From assembly GCA_963746885.1 (NCBI GenBank), contig CAVVDM010000015.1:124001-188000 (forward strand): a stretch of DNA of 64,000 nucleotides, in the 5' to 3' direction. This document shows, in pieces, positions 1 to 9,340 of the stretch. How positions within the stretch are numbered: the first letter of the stretch is position 1; every line of letters begins with the position of its first letter. Position numbers and translations under genes: made by a program. The notes beneath the pieces were generated by a model. That model was not told the DNA's origin. It saw nothing but the letters and a program-made list of their open reading frames with translations, and did no database searches. Source of the DNA: DATARH01 sp963746885 (lineage in GTDB: Bacteria; Pseudomonadota; Alphaproteobacteria; ATCC43930; CGMCC-115725).

Positions 1-1235
1 CGGCATGGGTCAAGAGGTGGCGCGCCTCGCCATGCACCGGGATCGCGATCTGCGGCCGGACCATCTGATACATGCGCACCAGTTCGTCCTGGTAAGGGTG
101 CCCGGAGACGTGGACGAAATGATCCTCGGCGGTCACCAGTCTCGACCCCGAGCCGCAGCAACGCGTTGTGCAGTCGGCCGATGGCCTTCTCGTTGCCCGG
201 GATGATGCGCGAGGAGAAGATCACCGCGTCGCCCTCTTCGAGCGTGACGTTGGGGTGGTCCTCGCGCGCGATGCGAGCCAGCGCGGCGCGCGGCTCGCCC
301 TGGCTGCCGGTGCAGATCAGCAGGAGCTTGTCGCGCGGCACGTAGCCCGCCTCGTCCTCGGTCAGAAAGCGCGGCGTGTCGGCCAGATAGCCGTTCTCGC
401 GCGCCGCCTTGTCGATGCGCCACAGCGAGCGGCCGACCAGCGCCACGTCGCGGTCATGGGCATGCGCCGCCTCGGCGATCGTCGCGAGTCGCGCCACGTT
501 CGAGGCAAAGCAGGCGACCGCAACCCGCCCGTCATAGCGCCCGATCAGCTCGCTCAAGGATTGCCGCAATTCGCCCTCGGAGCCCGAATGGCCCGGCTTC
601 AGGGCATTGGTCGAGTCGCAGACGATCGCCAGCACGCCCTCGTCGCCGATCGCACGCAGCCGGTCTTCGTCGGTCGGTTCGCCGATCAGCGGCTCGGGAT
701 CGAGCTTCCAGTCGCCGGTATGCAACACCGTGCCGACGGCGGTGCGGATCACCACCGCGTTCGGCTCGGGGATCGAATGGGTCAGCGTGATCAGTTCGAG
801 GTCGAACGGGCCGATCGTGAAGCGGCCGGACATCGGCACGGTGTTGATCGTGACCTGGTTGGAGAGCTCGGCCTCGACCAGCTTGGCGCGCAGTAGCGAG
901 GCGGTGAACGGGGTCGCCCAGACCGGGCATTTGAGCTGCGGCCACAGATAGGGGATCGCGCCGATATGGTCCTCATGCGCATGGGTCGCGACGATCCCGA
1001 GCAGCTTGTCGCGCCGTTCGACGATAAAGGCCGGGTCGGCCATGATCACGTCGACCCCCGGCTGATGTTCCTCCTCGCCGAACGTGACGCCGCAATCGAC
1101 GATCAGCCACTGGCCGCGATAGCCGTAGAGGTTGAGGTTCATCCCGATCTCGCCGGAGCCGCCGAGCGGGAGGAAATAGAGCGCGTCCGGATCGTATTCC
1201 GAGGTTGCCTCCAAAGGTGGTGAGGAGCGGGTCAT
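1..1235 (-). CDS. rnj: Ribonuclease J (metallo-beta-lactamase/beta-CASP), partial, with one frameshift
   Basis: Exo/endoribonuclease of RNA maturation and decay in the cytoplasm. Reading from ATG 1235, residues 23-33 give the N-terminal LGGSGEIGMN block and residues 85-90 the zinc-binding HAHEDH motif. Further on come HTGDWKL and CTGSQGEPRAAL, typical of RNase J. The gene leaves the window at base 1, so the C-terminus is missing. Near 135-140 the coding frame slips by one base: after G-V-E the expected continuation (VTAEDHFVHVSGHP, then IAIPVHGEARH) is in the next frame. I read this as a +1 sequence error. The start overlaps the coaX stop (ATGA), so it is the last gene seen of the nuo-birA-coaX-rnj run. 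Confidence 0.9.
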   Translation of the reverse strand, partial: MTRSSPPLEATSEYDPDALYFLPLGGSGEIGMNLNLYGYRGQWLIVDCGVTFGEEEHQPGVDVIMADPAFIVERRDKLLGIVATHAHEDHIGAIPYLWPQLKCPVWATPFTASLLRAKLVEAELSNQVTINTVPMSGRFTIGPFDLELITLTHSIPEPNAVVIRTAVGTVLHTGDWKLDPEPLIGEPTDEDRLRAIGDEGVLAIVCDSTNALKPGHSGSEGELRQSLSELIGRYDGRVAVACFASNVARLATIAEAAHAHDRDVALVGRSLWRIDKAARENGYLADTPRFLTEDEAGYVPRDKLLLICTGSQGEPRAALARIAREDHPNVTLEEGDAVIFSSRIIPGNEKAIGRLHNALLRLGVETGDRRGSFRPRLRAPLPGRTGAHVSDGPAADRDPGAWRGAPPLDPC

Positions 1236-2008
1236 TGGCTGCTGTTGCGACGGTAGATAAGGCGCAGCCCCCACAGGGTAAGGTCGGGATCGACGCACTC
1301 GATCACCTCGGTCGCGCCGGCGAACAGCGGCGCCAGCCCGCCGGTCGCGATCGTGCGCATCGCGGCGCCGAACTCGGTCGTGATGCGGCGCGACCAGCCC
1401 CTCGATCAGCCCGACATAGCCCCAGATAGAGGCCGGATTGCATGCAGCTCACGGTGTCCTTGCCGATGACGCGCTCGGTGCGGCCGATGCGAACGCTCGG
1501 CAGCTTGGCCGCCGCCATCTGCAGCGCAGCAAGCGACAGGTTGATCCCCGGCGCGATCACGCCGCCGCAGTAATTGCCGTCGCGGTCGACCACGTCGAGG
1601 GTCGTCGCGGTGCCGAAATCGACGACGATCAGCGGCCCCTGGTAGCGGTCGTGCGCCGCGACGGTGTTGACGAGACGGTCGGCGCCGACTTCCTCGGGGC
1701 GGTCGACCAGCGCCCTTGTGCCGAGCTTGACCCCCTTCTCGCCGACCACCAGCGGATCGGTCCGGCAATATTTGCGGCACAGGGTCAGGAGGTTGAAATT
1801 GACCTCGGGCACGACGCTGGCGATCACCGCGCCATCGACATCGCCGCGCGACAGGCTCTCCAGCGCCAGCAGGTGATCGAGCCAGACGACATATTCGTCG
1901 GCGGTGCGCTTGCCTTCGGTCGCGGTGCGCCAGCTGCCGCGCAGATCGGTCGCCGTCCCAGATCGCGAAGACGGTGTTGGTGTTGTTGGCGTTGATCGCG
2001 AGAAGCAT
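1232..2008 (-). CDS. coaX: Type III pantothenate kinase (frameshifted)
   Basis: First step of coenzyme A synthesis: phosphorylation of pantothenate. The N-terminus LLAINANNTNTVFAIWDG is the alphaproteobacterial form of the ASKHA phosphate loop. Later blocks are TADEYVVWLD, GADRLVN, VVDFGTATTLDV (catalytic Asp region) and GGVIAPGI, followed by the C-terminal ATGGLAPLFAG region. The reading frame changes at about 1950, 1420 and 1400. Each change is repaired by removing one base, and three insertions leave the total a multiple of three. The start at 2008 has a GGAGG ribosome site seven bases upstream. The stop overlaps the rnj start. Probably about 257 residues when repaired. Confidence 0.88.
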
Positions 2009-2018
2009 GTCGCCTCCG

Positions 2019-2783
2019 TCACGCGGCCGGGAAGACCTCGCCGGCGGCGATGCGCCGGCGCCCCTCGGCGGCGTCGAGCACCAGCGCGCCGTCGTCGTCG
2101 AGATCGTGAAAGCGGCCGCACAGAGTCGCTGCGTTCGAGCCGAACCCGGATCGGCTGGCCCAGACCGCCGGCACGCGCCAGCCAGGCGGCGCGCATCGGG
2201 GCGAAGCCCTCGGTCGCGCCAGCGCCCCGCCCAGCGGCCGAAATGCCAGGCAAACTCCGCGAGCAATGCCGCCGGCGTGATTTCGGCAAAGCCCAGTTCG
2301 GCGAGCGAGGTTGCCGGATATTCGACATCATCGGGCTTGGACGCGAGATTGACGCCGATCCCGATCACGACGAAATCGACTCGGCCGCTCGCATTCGATC
2401 TCCGATTTCGAGCAGGATGCCGGCCAGCTTGCTGCCGTCGACCAGGAGGTCGTTCGGCCATTTGTAGCGCAGCGGCAATGCCGGCCGGGCCAGCGCCGCG
2501 AGCGCGTCGCCGAGGCCGAGCGCCGCGACAAAGCCGAGTTGCGCAGCGCGCGCCGGAGGGCCGTCCGGCCGCAGCACCAGCGACAGATACAGATTACCCG
2601 GCGGCGACCGCCACACCCGGCCGCGCCGGCCGCGCCCCGCATGTCTGCTCCAACGCCCAGACGAGCGTGCCCTCGGCGGCACCGGCATGAGCCAGCGCTT
2701 TCGCCTCGTCGTTGGTGCTGCCGAGCGTCTCGTAGTGCGTGCAGCCGAAAGCCTGCCGGCAAATTCGGCAGCGCGCCCTTCAT
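2019..2783 (-). CDS. birA: Biotin--[acetyl-CoA-carboxylase] ligase (frameshifted)
   Basis: Activates biotin as biotinyl-AMP and attaches it to the carboxylase carrier protein. Recognisable pieces, in different frames, are HYETLGSTNDEAKAL, the biotin/AMP loop GRGRRGRVW, RYKWPNDLLVDGSKLAGILLEI with the catalytic Lys, and VVIGIGVNL. The C-terminal end is AAGEVFPAA. There is no separate DNA-binding domain, so it is the enzyme-only type. At least four single-base changes are needed to join the pieces (near 2733, 2650, 2405 and within 2100-2300), the densest damage in the window. The ATG overlaps the nuoN stop as ATGA. The position directly after nuoN and before coaX is the usual alphaproteobacterial order. 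Confidence 0.82.
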
Positions 2784-4236
2784 TTGACAAACAGCGAGGC
2801 GGCCGCATTCTGGGCGCCGCCGACCAGCGGATCGGGCCACAGGATGAAGAACATCGTCAATACCGCGGCAATCAGCGAACACCGCTTTCAATTCGGGGGC
2901 GAGCGGCCGGTCGAACGCGGCGATCGGCTCGTCGAAATACATCACCTTGACGATACGCAGATAGTAGAACGCGCCCACGACGCTGGTCACGACGCCGATC
3001 ACCGCGAGGCCGACGAGGTGCGCGTCGATCGCCGCGAGGAAGATGTAGAGCTTGCCGAAGAACCCGGCGGTCGGCGGAATGCCGGCCAGCGCAAACATGA
3101 AGATGCCGAGCGCCAGCGCCAAGCCCGGCTGGGTGCGGCCGAGCCCGGATAGATCGCCGATGCTCTTCGAGCATCTGTCCCTGGCGGCGCATGCAAAGGA
3201 TGACCGCCCAGGTGCCCAAATTCATGAACAGGTAGATCGCCATATAGACGAGGACGCCGCGGATGCCGGCGGGGCTCGCCGCGGCCAGCCCGATCAGCGC
3301 ATAGCCGACATGGCCGATCGAGCTGTAGGCCATCAGCCGCTTGATGTTGGTCTGGGCGATCGCGGCGACGGCGCCGAGGACCATCGAGGCGACCGACAGA
3401 AACACGATGACCTGGCGCCATTCGACGACCAGCCCGCCGAACGGCTCGACCAGAAAGCGGACGAACAACGCGACCGCGGCGATCTTCGGCGCGACCGAGA
3501 AAAAGGCGGTCACCGGCGTCGGCGCCCCCTCGTAGACGTCGGGCGTCCACATGTGGAACGGCACCGCCGAAACCTTGAAGGCGAGCCCGATGGCGACCAG
3601 GACGAGCCCGATGATCAGCCCGCTCGACGGCGGGGTGGCGCCGGCGAACAGCTTTGCCAGCCCGGCAAAGCTGGTGGTCCCGGCGAAGCCGTAGATCAGC
3701 GAGGCGCCGTAAAGCAGCAGCCCCGAGGCGAGCGCGCCAAGCACGAAATATTTGAGGCCGGCCTCGGTCGAGCGCACCGAATCGCGGTCGAAGCTGGCGA
3801 CGACGTAGAGCGCCAGGCTCTGCAACTCGATGCCGAGATAGAGCGTGATCAGGTCGTTGGCCGAGACCATGACCATCATGCCGGTGGTCGCGAGCAGCAC
3901 CAGAACCGGAAACTCGAAGCGCGCGATCTTGTGTTCCTCGTTGTAGTGCAACGCGAGGATGATGCTGACCGCCGAGCCGATCAGCACCAGCGCCTTCATG
4001 AACACGCGCGAAGCGAATCGGTAACGAACATCCCGTAAAAGCCGACCCGGCGATCGCATCCCGAACATGCCGGTGAGGACGAGGACCACGATCAAGACGG
4101 CGACCGACAGCCACGACACCAGCCGGGTCGAGCCCTCGCCACGGAACACCCCGACGAGCAACAGCGCCATCGCCGCGCAGGCGAGCGCCATCTCCGGCAG
4201 GGCCGGCGACAGGTCGGGAAGGGAGAAAATCGGCAT
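2780..4236 (-). CDS. nuoN: NADH-quinone oxidoreductase subunit N (frameshifted)
   Basis: Antiporter-like membrane subunit of complex I. Long hydrophobic helices and the blocks ANDLITLYLGIELQSLALYVV, FKVSAVPFHMWTPDVYEG and MAYSSIGHVGYALIG are diagnostic, with the conserved Lys in FKVSAVPFH. Three damaged places are visible. About 17 residues around 4020-4070 are out of frame between two compensating indels. A slip near 3155 follows GQMLE. Another near 2875 precedes the end LWPDPLVGGAQNAAASLFVK. The AGGAGG ribosome site (4246-4251) lies on the nuoM stop codon, so translation of the two genes is probably coupled. Confidence 0.9.
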
Positions 4237-4248
4237 GCCGGTCGCCTC

Positions 4249-5875
4249 CTAGTCGTCATCCCCGGGCTTGGCCCGGGGATCCAGGAGCGGCTTCTCGTGG
4301 ATGGCCGGGACAAGCCCGGCCATGACGGATCGGGAGATCGCAGCCGACCGGGTTGGGCCGGTTCTCGGAGCGAGCGCCGCTTGCTGTGCGGCGTGGACGT
4401 GCTGCACGAGATGATCGACCGAGGTGCTGATCGGGGTCAGAAACGAACTGGGGTAGACGCCCATCCACAACACCAGCACGAGAAGCGGCGCAAACACCAG
4501 CTTCTCGCGGGGGCTAAGGTCGAGCAGCGAGCGCAGGTCGGTGCGGGTGATCGTGCCGAAGATGACCCGGCGATAGAGATAGAGCATGTACATCGCGCCG
4601 AGGAACAGCGCCGTCGCGGCGAGGAAGCATTCGAGCGTGCTGACGCGAAACGTGCCCAACAGGATCAGGAATTCTCCGACGAAGCCGCTGGTGCCGGGCA
4701 ATCCGACCGATGCCAGCATGAAGCACATGAAGACGAAGCCGTAGGCCGGCATCGTGTCGGCAAGCCCGCCGTAGCGGTCGATCTCGCGCGTGTGCAGCCG
4801 GTCGTAAACGACCCCGACGCACAGGAACAGCGCAGCCGATACGAGCCCGTGGCTCAGCATCTGGATCATCGCGCCCTGCACCGCCTCGCTGGTCAGCGCA
4901 AACAGGCCCATCGTCACAAAGCCCATATGCGCGATCGACGAATAGGCGATCAGCTTCTTCATGTCGGTCTGGGCGAGCGCGACAAACGAGGTGTAGATGA
5001 TCGCGATCGCCGACAGCGCAAACATCAGCGGCGTGAAATAGGCCGAGGCCAGCGGGAACATCGGCAATGAGAAACGGATGAAGCCGTAGCCGCCCATTTT
5101 CAGCAATACCCCGGCAAGGATCACCGAGCCGGCGGTCGGCGCCTCGACATGCGCGTCGGGCAGCCAGGTGTGCACCGGCCACATCGGCACCTTGACCGCG
5201 AACGACGCGAGGAAGGCGAGAAACAGCCATTTCTGCAGTTCGGGCGGGAAATTGTGCGACAGCGCGACCGTGATGTCGGTGCTGCCGGTCTGGTAATAGA
5301 CCGTGATGATCGCCAGCAGCGACAACACCGAGCCGAGCAACGTGAACAGGAAGAACTTGAACGCAGCATAGATCCGCCGCGGCCCGCCCCAGACCCCGAT
5401 GATCAGGAACATCGGGACCAGCACGCCCTCGAAAAACACATAGAACAGCACGAAATCGAGGGCCGAGAAGATGCCGACCATCATCGTCTCGAGGACGAGG
5501 AAGGCGATCATGTATTCGCGCACCTGGCTGTGCACATTGGTCCAGCTGGCGACGACGCAGAGCACGGTCAGGAAGGTCGCCAGCAGAATGAAAAACAGCG
5601 AGATGCCGTCGATCCCCAAATGGTAGGTGATCGAAAAGCCGCCGATCGAGATCCACCGCGCCTTTTCGACAAACTGAAAGGCAGCCGTGCCTCGGATCGA
5701 AATTGACCCACAGCAAGATCGACAGCGCAAAGACGATCAGCGAGGTCGACAGCGCGATGTTGCGCGCGTTGCGGGCGACCACCGCCGCCTCGCCGCGCGC
5801 ACTCATGATGAAGCCGACGCCGACAAGCGGCAGAAACGTGACAAGCGACAAAAGCGGCCAGTGGCTCACGGGCAA
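4249..5875 (-). CDS. nuoM: NADH-quinone oxidoreductase subunit M (one frameshift, repeat-extended C-terminus)
   Basis: Antiporter-like proton-pumping subunit of complex I. Family blocks include YHLGIDGISLFFILL, FFEGVLVPMFLIIG, FAVKVPMWPVHTWLPDAHVEAPTAGSVI split over helices, and IAYSSIAHMGFV. A single extra base near 5693 separates the first helix (ending LWVNFDP) from GTAAFQFVEKARW. The last 24 residues, beginning MAGLVPAIHEKPLL, do not belong to NuoM. They are the in-frame translation of a palindromic repeat element inserted just upstream of the stop (see 4254-4327). Complex I activity with this tail is not known. The tail faces one side of the membrane after the final helix and may be tolerated. 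Confidence 0.93.
4254..4327. repeat. Dispersed palindromic repeat element inside the 3' end of nuoM
   Basis: About 74 bp bounded by inverted CGTCAT (4254-4259) and ATGACG (4322-4327). It holds two perfect hairpins: CCCCGGG/CCCGGGG (4260-4278, 5-base loop) and ATGGCCGGG/CCCGGCCAT (4301-4323, 5-base loop). On the minus strand it encodes MAGLVPAIH followed by KPGDD, a peptide signature I know from highly repeated short elements of many alphaproteobacterial genomes. Only this copy was noticed in the window. It is probably a non-autonomous mobile or RPE/REP-like element. Confidence 0.75.
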
Positions 5876-5885
5876 TCCTTTTCGC

Positions 5886-7811
5886 TCAACCCGGGAGCAG
5901 GTACCAGGTGACCAGCGCGACGACGCCGATCAGCATCGCGAAGGCGTAATGATAGAGGTAGCCGGTCTGCAGCCGGCTCGCCTCACGCGCCAATTCGCGG
6001 GTCGCCGAGGCGACGCCATCCGGACCAAACCCGTCGATGATCGTGCCGTCGCCGGTCTTCCACAATCCTTCGCCGAGGGTGAAGGCGTTCTTGACGAAGA
6101 GCCGGTCGTAGAGCTCGTCGAAGTACCATTTGTTGAGCAGGAACAGGTAGATGGAGCGGTATTGCAGGGACAGGCGGGCGGGCATGTCGGGGTCGATCGT
6201 ATAGAACAGATAGGCGGTCGCGATACCGAGCAGCCCGGCGATCAGCGGCAGGAACTGGATGATCCCGGTCAGCCTTTCGCCCGCCGCGATCGAATCGTGC
6301 CCCGGCAACACCAGGATCGCGTGATGCCAGAACGCCGCGCTGTCCGCTCCGACGAAATAATCCTTGCCGAGATAGCCGGCGAAAGCCGCGCCGGCGGCGA
6401 GGACGAAGAGCGGGATCAGCATGACCCACGGGCTCTCGTGGACATGGTGCAACGTTTCTTCGTCGGCCCGCGACTTGCCGTGGAACGTCATGATCAACAG
6501 CCGCCACGCATAGAACGCGGTCATGAACGCCGCGAACACCCCGAGCGAGTAGGAATAGCGGCCGACCGCCGTGCCCGAGGCCCAGGCTGCGTTGAGGATC
6601 GTGTCCTTCGAATAATAGCCGGAAAAGAACGGGATGCCGGCCAAGGACAGGCTGCCGATCAACATCACGGCGTAGGTCATCGGAATCTTCTTCCACAGCC
6701 CGCCCATGCGCCGCATGTCCTGCTCGCCCGACATCGCATGGATCACCGAGCCGGCGCTGAGAAACAGCAGGCCTTTGAAGAACGCGTGGGTGAACAGGTG
6801 GAACATCGCCGCGCTATAGGCCGATACCCCAGCGGCGATAAACATATAGCCGAGCTGCGAGCAGGTCGAATAGGCGATCACCCGCTTGATGTCGTTCTGC
6901 GCCATGCCGATCGAGGCGGCGAAGATCGCGGTCGTGCCGCCGATCACGCCGACGACGACCAGCGCTCCCGGCGCGTATTCGAACAGCGGCGACAGCCGCA
7001 CCACCATAAAGACGCCGGCCGTCACCATCGTCGCGGCATGAATCAAGGCGGAAACCGGGGTCGGGCCTTCCATCGCATCGGGCAGCCAGGTGTGCAGCCC
7101 GATCTGCGCCGATTTGCCCATCGCGCCGACGAACAACAGGATGCAGGCGAGGCTCAAGGCCGGCACCTGCCAGCCGAGAAAGTTCATCACCGTGTTGACC
7201 GCCGCCGGCGCCTTGCCGAACACGGTGTCGAAATCGAGCGAGCCGAACATCACGAAAACCGTGAAGATCCCCAGCGCGAAGCCGAAATCGCCGACCCGGT
7301 TGACGACGAAGGCCTTGATCGCCGCCGCATCGGCCGAGGCGCGGTCGTACCAGAAGCCGATCAAGAGGTAGGAGCACAGCCCCACCCCTTCCCAGCCGAA
7401 AAACAGCTGCACGAAGTTGTTGGCCGTCACCAGCATCAGCATGAAGAAGGTGAACAGGCTCAGATAGCTCATGAACCGGGGAATCCCCGGGTCGTGCGCC
7501 ATGTAGCCGACCGAATAGACGTGAACCATCGCCGAGACGATGGTCACGACCAGGATCATCACGCCGGACAGCGTGTCGAGCCGCAGCGACCAGTCGACAT
7601 CAACCCCGCCGGCGCGGATCCAGGTGGCGATCGGCACGATCTGCGGCCCGGCCTGCGCAAGGATCTCGCGAAACAACACGATGCCGAGCACCATCGACGC
7701 CAGCAGCGCGCCGCAGGTGACGAACTGCGAACCGCGATTGCCGATCGTGCGGCCGAGGAAACCGGCGATCGCAGCGGCGAGCAGCGGCAGGAAGACGACG
7801 GCGACGGCCAC
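5886..7811 (-). CDS. nuoL: NADH-quinone oxidoreductase subunit L
   Basis: Distal proton-pumping antiporter-like subunit of complex I, 641 residues, close to the family length. The N-terminal proton-conducting domain shows FFGWEGVGLCSYLLIGFWY, KAFVVNRVGDFGF, SAQIGLHTWLPDAMEGPTPVSALIHAATMV and AYSTCSQLGYMF. The C-terminal part contains the long lateral helix region and final helix ending VALVTWYLLPG. The frame is intact, unlike the neighbouring nuoM and nuoN. It starts four bases after the nuoK stop and ends ten bases before the nuoM start, so it is one transcript with them. Confidence 0.97.
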   Translation of the reverse strand: MAVAVVFLPLLAAAIAGFLGRTIGNRGSQFVTCGALLASMVLGIVLFREILAQAGPQIVPIATWIRAGGVDVDWSLRLDTLSGVMILVVTIVSAMVHVYSVGYMAHDPGIPRFMSYLSLFTFFMLMLVTANNFVQLFFGWEGVGLCSYLLIGFWYDRASADAAAIKAFVVNRVGDFGFALGIFTVFVMFGSLDFDTVFGKAPAAVNTVMNFLGWQVPALSLACILLFVGAMGKSAQIGLHTWLPDAMEGPTPVSALIHAATMVTAGVFMVVRLSPLFEYAPGALVVVGVIGGTTAIFAASIGMAQNDIKRVIAYSTCSQLGYMFIAAGVSAYSAAMFHLFTHAFFKGLLFLSAGSVIHAMSGEQDMRRMGGLWKKIPMTYAVMLIGSLSLAGIPFFSGYYSKDTILNAAWASGTAVGRYSYSLGVFAAFMTAFYAWRLLIMTFHGKSRADEETLHHVHESPWVMLIPLFVLAAGAAFAGYLGKDYFVGADSAAFWHHAILVLPGHDSIAAGERLTGIIQFLPLIAGLLGIATAYLFYTIDPDMPARLSLQYRSIYLFLLNKWYFDELYDRLFVKNAFTLGEGLWKTGDGTIIDGFGPDGVASATRELAREASRLQTGYLYHYAFAMLIGVVALVTWYLLPG

Positions 7812-7815
7812 CCGC

Positions 7816-8124
7816 TCAACCCCGCATCATGTTGATGTCCTCGACCTGGATCGTGCCGCGGTTGCGGAAATAGACGACGAGGATGGCGAGGCCGATCGCC
7901 GCCTCCGCCGCCGCAACCGTCAGCACGAACATCGCGAAGATCTGGCCGGCCAGATCGTTCAGCACGACCGAGAAGGCGACGAAATTGATGTTGACCGCGA
8001 GCAGCATCAGCTCGATCGACATCATGATGATGATGACGTTCTTGCGGTTGAGGAAGATGCCGAACACGCCGGTCGTGAACAGGATCGCCGCGACCGTCAG
8101 GTATTGAGCGAGGCCGACCTGCAT
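7816..8124 (-). CDS. nuoK: NADH-quinone oxidoreductase subunit K
   Basis: Small three-helix membrane subunit of complex I, 102 residues, the standard size. It carries GLAQYLTVAAILFTTGVFGIF, the MSIELMLLAVN helix with the conserved membrane Glu used in proton transfer, and a second Glu in the AAAEAAIGLAI helix. The gap to nuoJ is four bases and to nuoL also four, indicating tight translational coupling. No anomaly seen. Confidence 0.97.
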   Translation of the reverse strand: MQVGLAQYLTVAAILFTTGVFGIFLNRKNVIIIMMSIELMLLAVNINFVAFSVVLNDLAGQIFAMFVLTVAAAEAAIGLAILVVYFRNRGTIQVEDINMMRG

Positions 8125-8128
8125 CGCG

Positions 8129-8764
8129 TCACTCTCCCGGAGCTTCGGCGGCGCCGCGGCCGAGCGGCACCTTGACCAGGGCGACCGCTTCAGCGCGGCT
8201 GCGCGCCAATTGCCCGGCGATCGATTGGCGGCGCACCCCGACGCGTTGCCGCAGGGTCAGCACGATTGCCCCGATCATCGCGACCAGCAGGATCAGCCCC
8301 GATACCTGGAAGGCAAAGATGTAGCGGGTGTAGAGCAGGTCGCCGAGCGCGCGGGTGTTGGTGATGGCGGCGGTGCCCATCGGCAATGGCGCGGCCTTGA
8401 GGGCGGCAACGCCCGGTGCGATGGCCCAGCTACCGAAGATCAGCATCAGCTCGGCCAGCAGCACAAAGCCGACCAGCGCGCCGATCGGCAGATAGCGCAT
8501 GAAGCCGCTGCGCAGCGCCTCGAAGTCGATGTCGAGCATCATCACGACAAACAGAAACAGGACCGCCACCGCGCCGACGTAGACGACGACCAGGATCATC
8601 GCGAGAAACTCGGCGCCGAGCAGGATGAACAGCCCGGCCGAGTTGAAGAAGGCGAGGATCAGGAACAGCACCGAATGCACGGGATTGCGCGCGGACACGA
8701 CCATCACCCCCGCGGCCACGGTGACCACGGCGAACAGATAGAACATGATGGTCTGGAGCATCAT
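8129..8764 (-). CDS. nuoJ: NADH-quinone oxidoreductase subunit J
   Basis: Membrane subunit of complex I next to the quinone site; its third helix takes part in coupling. 211 residues with five predicted helices. NPVHSVLFLILAFFNSAGLF and GAEFLAMILVVVYVGAVAVLFLFVVMML are the classic NuoJ blocks, followed by ALGDLLYTRYIFAFQVSGLILLVAMIGAI. The C-terminal tail is soluble and variable. Two in-frame Met codons begin the gene (8764 and 8761). It follows nuoI after about 34 bases. Confidence 0.96.
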   Translation of the reverse strand: MMLQTIMFYLFAVVTVAAGVMVVSARNPVHSVLFLILAFFNSAGLFILLGAEFLAMILVVVYVGAVAVLFLFVVMMLDIDFEALRSGFMRYLPIGALVGFVLLAELMLIFGSWAIAPGVAALKAAPLPMGTAAITNTRALGDLLYTRYIFAFQVSGLILLVAMIGAIVLTLRQRVGVRRQSIAGQLARSRAEAVALVKVPLGRGAAEAPGE

Positions 8765-8798
8765 GCGCGCGATCCGCGCCGGCCGATTCTACCGGTCC

Positions 8799-9287
8799 TC
8801 ATCGATAGGGTGCCTCGAGCGCAAGGGCGCGGGCGATCTCGCCCTCCCAGCGGTCGCCGTTCGCCAGCAGCTTCTCCTTGTCGTAGAACAATTCCTCGCG
8901 CGTCTCGGCGGCGAACTCGAAATTCGGCCCCTCGACGATCGCATCGACCGGGCAGGCTTCCTGGCAATAGCCGCAATAGATGCATTTCGTCATGTCGATG
9001 TCGTAACGCGTCGTGCGGCGGCTGCCGTCGTCGCGCGGTTCGGCCTCGATCGTGATCGCCAGTGCCGGGCAGATCGCCTCGCACAATTTGCAGGCGATAC
9101 AGCGCTCCTCGCCGTTGGGGTAGCGGCGCAGCACATGCTCGCCGCGAAAACGCGCACTGAGCGGGCCCTTCTCGTAGGGGTAATTCACGGTGACCGGCCG
9201 CTTGAACATGTAGCGCAGGGTCAGCGCCATGCCCGACAGCAGCTCGCTCAACAGAAGGCCGCGCGCACTGCGCGCCAAAGAACTCAT
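8799..9287 (-). CDS. nuoI: NADH-quinone oxidoreductase subunit I (two 4Fe-4S clusters)
   Basis: Peripheral-arm subunit that carries electrons to the terminal cluster near quinone. 162 residues with two CxxCxxCxxxCP motifs: CIACKLCEAICP and CIYCGYCQEACP. The flanking blocks RFRGEHVLRRYPNGEERC, DMTKC and VDAIVEGPNFEF are also conserved. The N-terminal amphipathic stretch contacts the membrane arm. The frame is intact and the length is normal for alphaproteobacteria. Confidence 0.97.
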   Translation of the reverse strand: MSSLARSARGLLLSELLSGMALTLRYMFKRPVTVNYPYEKGPLSARFRGEHVLRRYPNGEERCIACKLCEAICPALAITIEAEPRDDGSRRTTRYDIDMTKCIYCGYCQEACPVDAIVEGPNFEFAAETREELFYDKEKLLANGDRWEGEIARALALEAPYR

Positions 9288-9340
9288 CGCTTTATCCTCG
9301 GCCCCGCCCCAGGCTCACCATAGCCCTGCACCCAACCCTG

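Noticed and set aside
5703..7835. Long plus-strand open frame (710 codons) opposite nuoL
   Set aside because: It mirrors nuoL, is Arg/His/Asp/Gln-rich, and has no known domains. GC-rich antisense frames are long by chance; nuoL is intact.
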